Source of the DNA: an uncultured Christensenellaceae bacterium
GTDB taxonomy: Bacteria; Bacillota; Clostridia; Christensenellales; UBA3700
Direction of reading: 5' to 3'
Assembly: GCA_944376205.1 (NCBI GenBank)
Contig: CALWBV010000007.1
Location: 28,165 to 92,164, forward strand
DNA length: 64,000 nt
The notes below the pieces were generated by a model. That model was not told the origin of the DNA. It was given only the letters and a program-made list of their open reading frames with translations, and searched no databases. Below are positions 27,739 to 37,222 of this stretch, in pieces. The first letter of the stretch is position 1. Every line of letters starts with the position of its first letter. The position numbers and the translations under genes are program-made.

Positions 27739-28632
27739 TTAAATTTTTGCTGTTTTTCTGATATAGTCTCTCGCCTTGAGCGCATACTCGAAGGGATTTG
27801 CCTTTGCAGGGTCCTGTTCTGCCTCGACGATCATCCAGCCTTCATAGCCGCTCTTATCGAGCACGTCGAACACGGGAGTAAACTCTATACAGCCGTCTCC
27901 GGGTACCGTAAACGCTCCTTCTCTTACGCCTTGCAAGAACGAGAGTTTTTCTTTCTTGACTTTTTCGACTACCTCGGGGCGAATGTCCTTGAGGTGTACG
28001 TGCGCTATACGTTTCGCATACTTATTAAGCACGGCAAGATAATCCTGTCCGCAGTATGCAAGGTGTCCCGTATCGTACAGAAGCGCAAATTTGTCGGGAT
28101 CGGTCATGTCCATCATTCTGTCGATTTCTTCCGCCGTCTGCACGACTGTACCCATATGGTGATGATATACGAGTCTGATACCCATTGAATTGGCAATTTC
28201 GCCAAGTCTGTTCATTCCGTCTGCAAACTTTTTCCACTCACTGTCATTCATGACGTATTTAGCGTCGAATACGGGAGTGTTCATTTGACCTTGTATGCTG
28301 TAACTCTGTTCGGAAGCGCCTATTCTCGTTGCTCCCATAGCTTTCAAAAAGTTGCACTGCGCAATGAAATCTTTCTCGACTTTTTCCATAGGCTCAGTGA
28401 GCACAAACGAAGAAAACCATTGATTTGCTATCTTGAGTCCCCTCATATCCAGCGCCTTTTTAAGCACTTTAGTATCTTTGGGATATTTGTTGCCGACTTC
28501 ACAGCCCTCGAAGCCTGCCAGCGCCATTTCGCTTACGCACTGTTCGAAGGTATTTTCGCTGCCCAAATCGGGCATGTCGTCATTTGTCCAGGCAATGGGT
28601 GCAATACCCAGCTTGATTTTTTTGTTGTCCAT
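27739..28632 (-). CDS. iolE: Inosose dehydratase
   Basis: A 297-residue TIM-barrel protein of the AP-endonuclease-2/xylose-isomerase-like family. It begins LGIAPIAWTNDDMPDLG, typical of IolE. Metal-binding positions are visible in LLYDTGHLAYCG and AHVHLKDIR. It dehydrates scyllo-inosose to a diketone intermediate. It lies 17 nt after iolD. A related enzyme, IolI (inosose isomerase), has the same fold, but the N-terminal sequence and operon position favour IolE. Confidence 0.95.
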   Translation of the reverse strand: MDNKKIKLGIAPIAWTNDDMPDLGSENTFEQCVSEMALAGFEGCEVGNKYPKDTKVLKKALDMRGLKIANQWFSSFVLTEPMEKVEKDFIAQCNFLKAMGATRIGASEQSYSIQGQMNTPVFDAKYVMNDSEWKKFADGMNRLGEIANSMGIRLVYHHHMGTVVQTAEEIDRMMDMTDPDKFALLYDTGHLAYCGQDYLAVLNKYAKRIAHVHLKDIRPEVVEKVKKEKLSFLQGVREGAFTVPGDGCIEFTPVFDVLDKSGYEGWMIVEAEQDPAKANPFEYALKARDYIRKTAKI

Positions 28633-28649
28633 AATTTTCCGCCTTTTAA

Positions 28650-30572
28650 TTAATATCTTCTTGCTTTTTCAAGCATTTTTTGTTTTGCTTCAAGCGCATC
28701 CTTTTGCGCCTTTGTGCGTGGATTCTGCGTAACGCCTACGTTCCACCAGCCGTCGTAACCGTGCGTCATGGACTTGGGCAATACCTTGATGTCGATGAGT
28801 ACCGAATTTTCCTGTTTGAGACTGTCTTCTATAGCCGCACGGAGTTCTTCTTCGTTGTGTGCGGTATAAGTGGTAAAGCCGTAACCCTTTGCACTCATTG
28901 CATAGTCGATATTCATAAACTTGCCCTTGCGTATAGGAGCGTTGCCGTTGCGGTAGCGCAATTCCGTACACAAGCTGTCGATGCCCTGTCCCATCTGCAA
29001 ATTGTTGATACAACCGAAAGATGCGTTGTCAAACAGCATAACGTTGATTTTAAGACCTTCCTGCAATGCCGTAACCATCTCGGTATGCATCATCAGATAA
29101 CTTCCGTCGCCTACCATTGCATAGACTTCTCTTTCGGGGAATGCTATCTTACAGCCGAGACTGCCTGCTATCTCGTAACCCATGCAAGAATAACCGTATT
29201 CCATATTGTAGCTGTCTTTGCAATCGCTCGTCCACATTCTCTGCAAATCTCCGGGAAGGCTTCCCGACGAACCGATAACTATTGCGTCCGAAGGGATAAG
29301 TTCTCTTATTATGCCTATCGCAGTAGTCTGCGCCATAGCTCCGCCGTGTTCTTTGATAAAGTTTTGAACTACGTCTGGCATATGCTCGTCTATCTCGGGC
29401 TTATAGTCTTTTCCTACGCTGATATGCGTAAGTCTGTCCATCTCTTTTGCCCACGCTTTTTTAGCTTTTTCGATTTCGCCCTTATATGCGGTAACATAAC
29501 CGTCGAGTTTTTTGTCAAGCGCTTCTATACCTGCTTTTGCGTCACCGACGGCTTTGATTGCATCGAGTTTGCCGGCGTGGAAAGGCGACATATTGAGCGT
29601 AACGACTTTTTTATCGGCATAGAGTGACTTGGATGCCGTCGTAAAGTCTGTAAATCTCGTGCCCACCGCAATTATGAGGTCGCACGCCTTTGCAAGCGTA
29701 TTCGCACTGCTGTTGCCCGTTACTCCGAGACCGCCCGCATTGAGTGCGTGAGAAGACTTTATCGCCGTCTTGCCGGCCTGCGTTTCGCAGAAAGGAATGT
29801 TGTGCTTTTCGCAGAATGCAGCTACGCTTTCGCCCGCTTCGCTGTACTTGACGCCGCCGCCTACGATAAGCAAAGGTTTCTTGCTTGCCTTGATACTCTC
29901 GGCAAGATCGTTGAGCTCCTCTTCAACGGGCACGGGACGAGTGATTCTGTTGACTCTCTTTTTGAAAAAGTCAACGGGATAATCGTAACACTCTCCCTGT
30001 ACGTCCTGCGGAAGCGCCAACGCAACCGCACCCGTATGCGCAGGATCGAGCAAAACTCTCATTGCGTTGATAAGTGCGCTCATGACCTGTTCGGGACGGT
30101 TGATTCTGTCAAAGTATCTCGTGACCGCCTTGTAAGCGTCGTTTGTCGTGATCATAGGATTGTATGTATGTTCTATCTGCTGAAGTACTGGGTCGGGCTG
30201 TCTGGTCGCAAACGTGTCGCCGCACAACAACAAAAGAGGTATGTTGTTTGCCGTAGCCGTGCCTGCCGCAGTTATCATATTGGCAGAGCCGGGTCCTATC
30301 GAGGATACGCAAGGCATGATTTTACGTCTGTTGTTTTGCTTGGCGTATGCCGTAGCCGCCTGTGCCATACCCTGTTCGTTTTTACCCTGATAAACCTTGA
30401 GCGAATGTTTGCCCATAGACAAAGCCTCGCCCACGCCGAGTACACAGCCGTGTCCGAATATAGTGAATACGCCTTCGACAAACTTTTCTTCCTTGCCGTC
30501 GAATTCAACGTATTGATTATCCAAAAATCTGACGATTGCCTCGCCAACGCTCATTCTTTCCGTCTTTATCAT
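28650..30572 (-). CDS. iolD: 3D-trihydroxycyclohexane-1,2-dione hydrolase
   Basis: A 640-residue thiamine-diphosphate enzyme related to acetolactate synthase. The N-terminal TPP half carries FGHGCVLGVGEAL. The C-terminal half has the TPP-metal motif, GDGSYLMMH followed about 26 residues later by Asn-Ala-Ser-Phe-Gly. It opens the six-membered ring of the diketone to 5-deoxy-glucuronate. Neighbours are iolB (18 nt upstream) and iolE (17 nt downstream), so the order follows the pathway. No frameshift or missing motif was seen. Confidence 0.96.
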   Translation of the reverse strand: MIKTERMSVGEAIVRFLDNQYVEFDGKEEKFVEGVFTIFGHGCVLGVGEALSMGKHSLKVYQGKNEQGMAQAATAYAKQNNRRKIMPCVSSIGPGSANMITAAGTATANNIPLLLLCGDTFATRQPDPVLQQIEHTYNPMITTNDAYKAVTRYFDRINRPEQVMSALINAMRVLLDPAHTGAVALALPQDVQGECYDYPVDFFKKRVNRITRPVPVEEELNDLAESIKASKKPLLIVGGGVKYSEAGESVAAFCEKHNIPFCETQAGKTAIKSSHALNAGGLGVTGNSSANTLAKACDLIIAVGTRFTDFTTASKSLYADKKVVTLNMSPFHAGKLDAIKAVGDAKAGIEALDKKLDGYVTAYKGEIEKAKKAWAKEMDRLTHISVGKDYKPEIDEHMPDVVQNFIKEHGGAMAQTTAIGIIRELIPSDAIVIGSSGSLPGDLQRMWTSDCKDSYNMEYGYSCMGYEIAGSLGCKIAFPEREVYAMVGDGSYLMMHTEMVTALQEGLKINVMLFDNASFGCINNLQMGQGIDSLCTELRYRNGNAPIRKGKFMNIDYAMSAKGYGFTTYTAHNEEELRAAIEDSLKQENSVLIDIKVLPKSMTHGYDGWWNVGVTQNPRTKAQKDALEAKQKMLEKARRY

Positions 30573-30590
30573 AATTTGCTCCTTAAAAGA

Positions 30591-31361
30591 TTATTTCTCC
30601 CAATATTCGTATCTGGGGTCAACTATTCTCGTCTTGTCCCAAGGATTTCCGTCGAGATGTCTTATCATCCAACAACAATACATCGGATATCCGGGCGCCG
30701 TAACCTGTACGTGCGTTTTGCCGCCGGGGAAACAACCTACGCAACCGTCGACAACGGTATGAGGTTCCATTTCGCCGATAAAGCAAGCGCCGAAAGCCTC
30801 GGGAGTCGTCATCTTGTAATAATATACCTCGGGTTGAGGATGCGAGTGAGGAAGATAGCTCCACCATCTGCCCTGTCTGGCAAGCACTTCGCCTACAACG
30901 AGATTGGAATAGGGCGCATTCGAATAGTCAAAGATAGTGTTGACGTCTCTTACCGCCGTATTTTCCCACAGTCCCTCGCAAGACACGCTTCTTATGACGT
31001 CTTTTTTGTCGTAGAATTTAGCGGGGAAAACTCTGTCGTTTGTCGTAGCCAGATAAATTATCTCGCTGTCCTTGAATGCCTTGACTGTGATCGTATTGCC
31101 CTTGCAAACGTGCATGCATATAGGCAAATCGTCGAATACTCCGCTTCTCTCGCCCTTGCCGACGAGATCGCCGCAACTCATCTCCACTCCGCCTTCGGTG
31201 AGAAGTACGCACATCTCTTTTTGTTTTTCGCTGTAACTCACGCTCTTGCCTGCCGCAATTTTTACGACGAGGATATCCATGAGCATATCCTTATTTTTGC
31301 CGTCCATTCTTGTCAGGGTCTTGACGCCCTGCTTGTTGAATTTAGGATAATTAAAAGCCAT
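30591..31361 (-). CDS. iolB: 5-deoxy-glucuronate isomerase
   Basis: A 256-residue double-cupin protein. Metal-binding His residues are visible in LPHSHPQPEVYYY, and a second cupin pattern lies in the C-terminal part (GCFPGGKTHVQ). It isomerises 5-deoxy-glucuronate to 5-dehydro-2-deoxygluconate, the substrate of IolC. It has a good AGGAGG site. The 140-bp gap before it is the longest within the coding run iolC-iolG and holds a 7-bp inverted repeat (TAATAAC / GTTATTA, 31456-31480) that could be an operator or hairpin. Confidence 0.94.
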   Translation of the reverse strand: MAFNYPKFNKQGVKTLTRMDGKNKDMLMDILVVKIAAGKSVSYSEKQKEMCVLLTEGGVEMSCGDLVGKGERSGVFDDLPICMHVCKGNTITVKAFKDSEIIYLATTNDRVFPAKFYDKKDVIRSVSCEGLWENTAVRDVNTIFDYSNAPYSNLVVGEVLARQGRWWSYLPHSHPQPEVYYYKMTTPEAFGACFIGEMEPHTVVDGCVGCFPGGKTHVQVTAPGYPMYCCWMIRHLDGNPWDKTRIVDPRYEYWEK

Positions 31362-31501
31362 TTTCGCCTCCTTGAAGTCATGCGTTTTGCAAAACTTATA
31401 TGATATTTTCTCAAGTATGTTTCAACAACCCTAGAAAATATTCCGTCTTATATTTTAATAACGCTTTTTGTCGGTTATTACGCTTGAGGAATTTTTATGC
31501 T

Positions 31502-32518
31502 TCAACCTCTCGCTATCATATCGCCGAATTGTTTTTTCTCGTCAGCAATAAATTTTTCAAGTTCTTTAACGGTAGGCATAAACTCCGAACAGCCGTGTGC
31601 CGCAACAAGCATGGACGCCGAAGCTGAACCGAGTTCGAGACAATCCATGATTTCCTTGCCGTCGAAAAGTCCGTAAAGGAATGCCGAACCGTAACCGTCG
31701 CCGCCGCCAAACGACTTGAATGCAGTAACGGGGAAAGGTTTGATATTGTACTTTTGTCCGTCGAAGGTATGAGCCGTACTGCCCTTTTTGCCGTGTTTGA
31801 TAATAACTATCTTTGCACGCTTTGAAAACCAATAGCCGGCCGTCTCTTCGTCATTCATCTGGGGTGCGAATATAGCCTGCGTGAGGTCGTATTCTTCTCT
31901 CGAACCCATGATGATGTCGGCATGTTCTGCCACAGCCGTATAGTAGACTGCGATTTCGTCTTTACTCTTCCAGTTGTAAGGTCTGTAATCTATATCGAAG
32001 ATTATTCTCGTATTATTCTTTTCGGCAAGCTGCATAGCCTTGAGACAAGCTTCTCTCGAAGGACTTTGCGCAAGCGCAGTACCCGATATAAGGAGCGCTT
32101 TGGCGCTTGCTACATATTCCTCGTCGACGTCGTCGGGAGAAAGCATGAGATCTGCGATACCGTCACGGTACATCAAAATACTGCTCTCCGTGGGAGAAAG
32201 TATCTCTGTAAACGTAAGTCCGAGTTTTTCGCCGTTTTTTGCTCTCGTAACGTGAGATACGTCAATGCCTTCGTCGGCAAAAAACTTCGTGACGTAATCT
32301 CCGAACTGATCGTCGGACACCTTGCCGATAAAGCCTACCTTTTTGCCGAGTCTTGCAAGACCTACCGCAACGTTTGCAGGCGATCCGCCGAGATATTTGC
32401 GGTATTCTTTGCTCTCTGACAAAGGCTTGAAATAGTCAAGCGGATTGAAGTCTATGGCAATTCTGCCTACGGCAATCAAATCCAGTTTTTTGTTGTTTTC
32501 AAAGGTAACGTATTGCAT
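31502..32518 (-). CDS. iolC: 5-dehydro-2-deoxygluconokinase
   Basis: A 338-residue PfkB/ribokinase-family sugar kinase. N-terminal substrate-side motifs include GRIAIDFNP and GGSPANVAVGLARLG. The catalytic Asp is in the anion-hole motif GGGDGYGSAF near the C-terminus (standard GAGD is here GGGD). It phosphorylates 5-dehydro-2-deoxygluconate. I chose the ATG at 32518, 5 nt after GAGGTGG; a TTG four codons upstream lies inside that site. It is separated from iolJ by about 190 bp containing repeat-element copy A. Confidence 0.94.
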   Translation of the reverse strand: MQYVTFENNKKLDLIAVGRIAIDFNPLDYFKPLSESKEYRKYLGGSPANVAVGLARLGKKVGFIGKVSDDQFGDYVTKFFADEGIDVSHVTRAKNGEKLGLTFTEILSPTESSILMYRDGIADLMLSPDDVDEEYVASAKALLISGTALAQSPSREACLKAMQLAEKNNTRIIFDIDYRPYNWKSKDEIAVYYTAVAEHADIIMGSREEYDLTQAIFAPQMNDEETAGYWFSKRAKIVIIKHGKKGSTAHTFDGQKYNIKPFPVTAFKSFGGGDGYGSAFLYGLFDGKEIMDCLELGSASASMLVAAHGCSEFMPTVKELEKFIADEKKQFGDMIARG

Positions 32519-32601
32519 TTTCCACCTCAATTATTAATTCCCCGAATCGGGCTTGTTGTCATATAATATATAATATAAGTAATAATTAATATTATTTATA
32601 A

Positions 32602-32642
32602 TTATTTATACAATTTACATAAGGCTTAAATTGTATAAATAA
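32602..32642. repeat. Dispersed inverted-repeat element, copy A
   Basis: Arms of 16 nt (TTATTTATACAATTTA and its exact complement) around the 9-nt loop CATAAGGCT, with an AT-rich flank of about 40 nt on the left. Copies B (53883) and C (60046) share it. It lies in the iolJ-iolC gap, so it is transcribed as part of the iol mRNA. Confidence 0.85.
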
Positions 32643-32710
32643 AGGCTTTTGCATGCGTATGCGCACGTAAGAATTCTCTTTTTAGCGCCAAACGCACGAC
32701 AGATTGTAGT

Positions 32711-33541
32711 CTATGCGTTAGGCTCGCAAAGATTGATTATCCTCTCGGCGACTTCCTGCACGGCTTTAATGGCAAACGGCAGATATGTCTTGGGGTCGTA
32801 TGTCGCACTCTTGTCGGCAAGCCCCTTTTTCAGTCCTTCTGTAAAAGCTTGTCTCAAATGAGTCGCAAAATTTATTTTGTTGATTCCTGCGGCTATGCAA
32901 TCTCTTATTACTTCGTCGCTCAATCCGCTTGCGCCGTGCAGTACAAGAGGGATATCCACGCTTGCCGCAATCTCTTTTATTCTGTCAACGGCTATATGCG
33001 GAGTGCCCTTGTAAACTCCGTGCGCCGTGCCCACGCCTATCGCAAGACTGTCTACGCCCGTGAGTCTGACAAATTCTACCGCTTCTGCCACCTCGGTATA
33101 TTTTATCTGTCCTTCGGTTTCTTCCTTTCCGCCTATAGTACCGAGTTCTGCCTCGACGCTTACGCCGCTTTTGTGAGCAATCTCGACAACTTCTTTTGTG
33201 AGACTTACGTTTTTGTCGAAATCGAGCATGGAACCGTCAATCATAACTGACGTATATCCTGCTTCGATACATGCTTTGACTATATCTGTATCGCCGCCGT
33301 GATCGAGATGTATAGACACATCGGCGCCGCCTTTATAAAGCGCACGCACAAGTGCGGAATATGTGGAAATACCGCCATACTTCAATGTACGGGGGATCGT
33401 CTGAACTATAAGAGATTTTCCTGTTGAACTCTGGGCAGCCAAAACACCCAAAACGCTTTCGAGATTATCTACGTTAAAAGCAGGCACGGCATAGCCTTCG
33501 CGCTTTGCCTTATCCAATAAAACTTTGTTGGTAACTAACAT
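32711..33541 (-). CDS. iolJ: Class II fructose-bisphosphate-type aldolase, 2-deoxy-5-keto-gluconate-6-phosphate aldolase
   Basis: A 276-residue class II zinc aldolase. The active-site His is in SIHLDHGGD, a further Zn region is in VGTAHGVYKG, and the phosphate site is in LHGASGLSD. In inositol catabolism it splits the phosphorylated keto-deoxygluconate to dihydroxyacetone phosphate and malonate semialdehyde. Generic FbaA would look similar; position at the head of the iol operon supports IolJ. The start at 33541 follows GGGGAGAAATT. An in-frame extension of 23 codons upstream overlaps the promoter and is rejected. Confidence 0.88.
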   Translation of the reverse strand: MLVTNKVLLDKAKREGYAVPAFNVDNLESVLGVLAAQSSTGKSLIVQTIPRTLKYGGISTYSALVRALYKGGADVSIHLDHGGDTDIVKACIEAGYTSVMIDGSMLDFDKNVSLTKEVVEIAHKSGVSVEAELGTIGGKEETEGQIKYTEVAEAVEFVRLTGVDSLAIGVGTAHGVYKGTPHIAVDRIKEIAASVDIPLVLHGASGLSDEVIRDCIAAGINKINFATHLRQAFTEGLKKGLADKSATYDPKTYLPFAIKAVQEVAERIINLCEPNA

Positions 33542-33581
33542 AATTTCTCCCCGCAAACGGCAAACGCCGAAATACATTTTC

Positions 33582-33610
33582 ATTATACTATCTGACCACT
33601 TCAAAGTCAA
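33582..33610 (-). promoter_or_regulatory. Promoter of iolJ and probably the whole iol operon
   Basis: Minus strand TTGACT, 17 nt, TATAAT, about 40 nt before the iolJ ATG. No adjacent iolR-type regulator gene. Bases 33611-33839 hold no gene. Confidence 0.82.
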
Positions 33611-33839
33611 TACGAAAAACCAAATTTTTGCACCAATTCGGATATATTAATTTTTATGCAGTTGATTTATAATAAATACAAATATATAGCCATTTTCGGC
33701 TTTTATTTTATGAAATATTATTGGTTTATCAAAAAATCGCTTTTTATTTACCTATAAATTTTATGCTTTTTTGTCCATATTTTGCCGTTTTGTCCATATA
33801 ATTTTTGAATTATAAACCCTATAAATTTGCTATTTGCAA

Positions 33840-33872
33840 CAAAAAAAGACAACCGCCGTAATGCGGTTGTCC
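33840..33872 (-). terminator. Terminator of the TM2-domain gene
   Basis: Minus-strand stem ACAACCGC / GCGGTTGT followed by CTTTTTTT. Confidence 0.9.
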
Positions 33873-33897
33873 TGGCTTTACACGATTTAAGAATATA

Positions 33898-34209
33898 TCA
33901 GTCTTTTATTTCGTCGACTGATTCGTCGCCGTTTGCCGAGTCATTCTCCGTCTTCGACTCGACGTCCGTGTAAGTATTGACGTCTTTAGGCAAATCATCG
34001 GGATTCATTGAGCAATATTTGGTAAGAAAAGTCTTTTCGTCGGATACAAGGTAAATTATTCCTTCGATAACTCCCACAATACAAGGAATTCCCGTCCAAC
34101 TGAACAAAATACACAGAATACCTCTGCCTATCTTGCCCAGATAAAACTTGTGAGCACCCAAGCCGCCCAACAAAATGCCGAGCACCCCTGCGACAATTTT
34201 GCTTTTCAT
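33898..34209 (-). CDS. TM2-domain membrane protein
   Basis: A 103-residue protein. Two membrane helices at about 6-25 and 30-55 flank the TM2 signature GGLGAHKFYLGK, with SWTGIPCIVGVIEGI in the second. An acidic hydrophilic tail of about 40 residues follows. TM2 proteins are small membrane proteins of uncertain role. It is monocistronic: consensus promoter at 34261, GGGAGG ribosome site, terminator at 33840. It is unrelated by position to the polysaccharide operon that ends just upstream. Confidence 0.9.
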   Translation of the reverse strand: MKSKIVAGVLGILLGGLGAHKFYLGKIGRGILCILFSWTGIPCIVGVIEGIIYLVSDEKTFLTKYCSMNPDDLPKDVNTYTDVESKTENDSANGDESVDEIKD

Positions 34210-34260
34210 AAGCTCCCTCCCAAATTTTCAGTTACTTGCACAATTATATTATGCAAATTC

Positions 34261-34289
34261 ACTATAACATAACTCATGCAGTGTGTCAA
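34261..34289 (-). promoter_or_regulatory. Promoter of the TM2-domain gene
   Basis: Minus strand TTGACA, 17 nt, TATAGT. The -35 lies within 10 nt of the stop codon of the preceding opine dehydrogenase gene. Confidence 0.82.
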
Positions 34290-34296
34290 TAACAGA

Positions 34297-35403
34297 TCAG
34301 TTTTTATATTTATTGTAAAAATCAACCAATTTTTGTTCATTGTCTATGCCTACATTTTGAGGCAAATTATATTCTGAACTAATAATCGCATGATTTTGTT
34401 CGTCTATCAATTTTGCATTTACTATGTTTTGATACCATCTTAATACAGTATCTATATTAGGTGTTGCCACGTTTACCACATCTGCTATAGCTTTTATTAT
34501 AAACAACCCGTATGAAAAATCTTCTTGGAAATATCGAGATTGCAAATCGATAACAAATCCGCCTTCCACTTCTCTCATAGGCGAACCGATCCCCTTAAAC
34601 GCCTCTATGCTGCGAATTTTTTTAGTTAAAGATTGTTCGTCAAAAGACTCGTAATGAACCAACAAAGGCTTTACAGACGATAAATCAATCGAAATACTTG
34701 CCAATATTTTCTGCAACTCTTTATCGCATTTAATAAGCCATTCAGATGCCTTATCTGTCCACTCCTCATAGAATAATATATTCCTATCATAAACATGTTT
34801 AGGACTGTGATCAGAAAACATACTATAAAGCCTCGTAGTATGCAATATTGGATTAGATGGCGTAAGAGTAACTTCCAAAAAAGTCTTTAATTTAATCGCT
34901 TTTATCTCTAATAATTTACCGATATCTATGGACGCTCCTTGTCCGATAACCGCATAATATATACTATCTTTTTTACTTAAGAGATACGCACTGTGTCCAT
35001 ACTCTTTTACTCTTGCAATATAGGGAACTCTTTGCAATCCTACAAATACTATATTTTTTTTGTCTTTCGGCAACAAAAATTCAAGCCCGCCCGTGCCCGG
35101 CAAGAATACAAAATATACTAGCTTATTTTGCACTAAAGCAATATGTTTTTTTACTTCACGCGACAAAATTTGTTTTGGCAAAGTATAAAAATACACGTCG
35201 GCATCATTCACAAAAGAATCGCTAACCTTAATTCCGCGCGCAGTATATTGCAGATTGTCAAAATGATCGTAAATATCAATTCTATCTGACCACTTATCAA
35301 CATTAGACGAAACAATAACTATCTCGTCTTTGGCATGGAGTCTTCTCAATTCTCCTGCCAAAACGCTGCCGATATTGCCCCCACCAACAATTACATATTT
35401 CAT
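34297..35403 (-). CDS. Opine dehydrogenase-like NAD(P)-dependent oxidoreductase
   Basis: A 368-residue protein. An N-terminal Rossmann fold starts KYVIVGGGNIGSVLAGEL. The C-terminal helical domain has the octopine/nopaline dehydrogenase pattern, including NPILHTTRLYSMF with the putative catalytic His. Family members reductively condense an amino acid with a 2-keto acid. Unusually it is the last gene of a polysaccharide operon, overlapping the preceding fusion gene by 4 nt. It may make an N-(carboxyalkyl) amino acid used to decorate the glycan. Base composition looks more AT-rich than that of the neighbouring iol genes, suggesting transfer. Ketopantoate reductase-like enzymes are an alternative. 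Confidence 0.78.
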   Translation of the reverse strand: MKYVIVGGGNIGSVLAGELRRLHAKDEIVIVSSNVDKWSDRIDIYDHFDNLQYTARGIKVSDSFVNDADVYFYTLPKQILSREVKKHIALVQNKLVYFVFLPGTGGLEFLLPKDKKNIVFVGLQRVPYIARVKEYGHSAYLLSKKDSIYYAVIGQGASIDIGKLLEIKAIKLKTFLEVTLTPSNPILHTTRLYSMFSDHSPKHVYDRNILFYEEWTDKASEWLIKCDKELQKILASISIDLSSVKPLLVHYESFDEQSLTKKIRSIEAFKGIGSPMREVEGGFVIDLQSRYFQEDFSYGLFIIKAIADVVNVATPNIDTVLRWYQNIVNAKLIDEQNHAIISSEYNLPQNVGIDNEQKLVDFYNKYKN

Positions 35404-37220
35404 TTATCCCCTCTCATTTCAGTTTTTATAGCTTTTAGAAAAGCATTGTTTTCTTTAGTATCCTTTACAGCTACTCTTATAAAATTCTTACCGTTGAAAT
35501 AATTTTTGGAAGACAAGTCCTTAAGCAGAATATTATACTTATCCAAAGCCTCAACGCAAAACTCATAAGACGATTTGTCTTTTAGGTTTACCATAATGTA
35601 GTTTGCCTGCGAAGGATATGCCTCTATTTTGTCTATCTTATTGATTTCTTTTATCATACGGTTACGTTCGCTCGCTATCTTTTCACAAGCGTTTGCATAG
35701 TCCTTTGCAAAAAGATTATATGTCTGCAAATAATATTCCGCAAAGCTGTTTATATTCCAAATCTGCATATACTTTCTCATTTCGGACAAAAGTTTTTTAT
35801 CGGCGCTTGCTACTACTCCAAGTCTCAATCCCGCTACGCCGAAAGATTTTCCTATGCTCTTGACCACAATAAGATTGGGATACTTTTGCAATATTGCATT
35901 ATCCATGAGCGTATATTTTTTATCGGGTTCGGCAAAATCTGCAAACGACTCGTCCAAAAGCAATACGGTATTTGTCTTTGCGGCGCATTCGGCAAGTTCA
36001 AGCGCCTCTTCTTTAGTAAGCATTGCGCCGCTGGGATTGTCGGGCGTAACCACGCAAAGCATATCGACATCTTTGCATATATCCTTATAAGCCTGCAAAT
36101 TCAAGCCGTAATTCCACTTGGAATTGTCTACATAGACTATCTCGCAGTTTCTGAAACAACGTACATATTCGTTGAAAGTAGGCACTCCGACTGCAATCCT
36201 GCCTTTAGTAACGAGTCCCAACGCATTGATAAGTTCCGATGCGCCGTTTCCGACAAGAATATTGTCTTGATCCACTCCGAAAATTCTCTCCGCATTCATA
36301 TTCTGCATATTGAGTCCGGAGGGATAAGCGCCTAACAAGGTAGGGAACTCTCTCTGCATCTTTGCCGTAAATTCTTTTGTAGGGAAATAAGGATTGACCA
36401 GATAACAAAAGTCCATCATGCTGTCATAACGCCAATATCCGCCGAATTTCGATATAAGCAAATCGTATTTGGCTTTGCCTTTGCTGAACATTGCGTTTGC
36501 AATATCAAGGTCTTGCGCATCATCTATTTCGTACCAAGGCATATCGCCTATTTCGTATGCATTCAATTGCGTTTTTGACAAATGCGCTACGACTTTAAGC
36601 GTCGTTTCGTAATAGCTGTTGAGTCCGTATGCCTTCATATAAGCTTCCAAAAACGGGATATATACGTTTTTGCAAAATTGTTTACTTAATTTGTATACAT
36701 TGACCGTCTTGTAATAGTCATTGATAAAATCGAAATTCATGTCGGCTTTATCAATAAATTGCGTAATATGACCTTCGTCATCGCAAGTTACGACCGTTCC
36801 GTCCATCCAGCTTTTATATCTTGCTACCGCAACAAGGTCCTTATGTTTTACCGCCATCATTTTTTTGATAAGACTTTTGTCATAAATCAAATCGGATTCA
36901 AGCAAAACAGTGTCATCTTTTACAACGTAATCCTTCGCAAGATAAAAGGAATAGATGTTGTTGCTGGTAGCATAATCCTTGTTATAGATAAACTCAAATT
37001 GCATTTGTGAATCTGCGTAATTAGCCTTGATATAATCAATCAAATTCTGTCCCTCGTAACCTACAACGAGAATCATTTTGTTTATACCCGCTTCCTCAAC
37101 GGCTTCGATAGCACGGTCAATGAGTTTTTTACCTGCTACTTCAACCATACATTTTGTATTGTTGTTGGTGTATTTTCCCAATCTCTTGCCCATTCCGGCA
37201 GCTAACATTAACGCTTGCAT
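35400..37220 (-). CDS. Fusion: LicC-like nucleotidyltransferase + PLP aminotransferase/decarboxylase
   Basis: A 606-residue two-domain protein. Residues 1-235 are a sugar/choline-phosphate nucleotidyltransferase: MLAAGMGKRLG with the signature Lys in TKCMVEVAGKKLIDR, then LESDLIYD for metal. Residues about 245-605 are a fold-type I PLP enzyme like HisC/CobD: GNGASELINAL, VVTPDNPSGAML, the LDESFADF Asp, and the Schiff-base Lys in SIGKSFG (near 458). Such fusions resemble PntC of phosphonate pathways and LicC-aminotransferase fusions in capsule loci. No PEP mutase gene is visible, so phosphonate production is not supported here. It likely makes a CDP-activated amine for the LicD encoded 2 nt upstream. 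Amine identity is unknown. Confidence 0.85.
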   Translation of the reverse strand: MQALMLAAGMGKRLGKYTNNNTKCMVEVAGKKLIDRAIEAVEEAGINKMILVVGYEGQNLIDYIKANYADSQMQFEFIYNKDYATSNNIYSFYLAKDYVVKDDTVLLESDLIYDKSLIKKMMAVKHKDLVAVARYKSWMDGTVVTCDDEGHITQFIDKADMNFDFINDYYKTVNVYKLSKQFCKNVYIPFLEAYMKAYGLNSYYETTLKVVAHLSKTQLNAYEIGDMPWYEIDDAQDLDIANAMFSKGKAKYDLLISKFGGYWRYDSMMDFCYLVNPYFPTKEFTAKMQREFPTLLGAYPSGLNMQNMNAERIFGVDQDNILVGNGASELINALGLVTKGRIAVGVPTFNEYVRCFRNCEIVYVDNSKWNYGLNLQAYKDICKDVDMLCVVTPDNPSGAMLTKEEALELAECAAKTNTVLLLDESFADFAEPDKKYTLMDNAILQKYPNLIVVKSIGKSFGVAGLRLGVVASADKKLLSEMRKYMQIWNINSFAEYYLQTYNLFAKDYANACEKIASERNRMIKEINKIDKIEAYPSQANYIMVNLKDKSSYEFCVEALDKYNILLKDLSSKNYFNGKNFIRVAVKDTKENNAFLKAIKTEMRGDK

Positions 37221-37222
37221 AC

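Noticed and set aside
29748..31403. 551-codon plus-strand ORF opposite iolD/iolB
   Set aside because: Antisense shadow of clear iol genes; the composition is that of a reverse-read coding strand and there is no ribosome site or family motif.
35400..37220. Assignment as a phosphonate enzyme (PntC)
   Set aside because: The domain layout fits, but no PEP mutase or phosphonopyruvate decarboxylase gene is visible, so I kept a general name.
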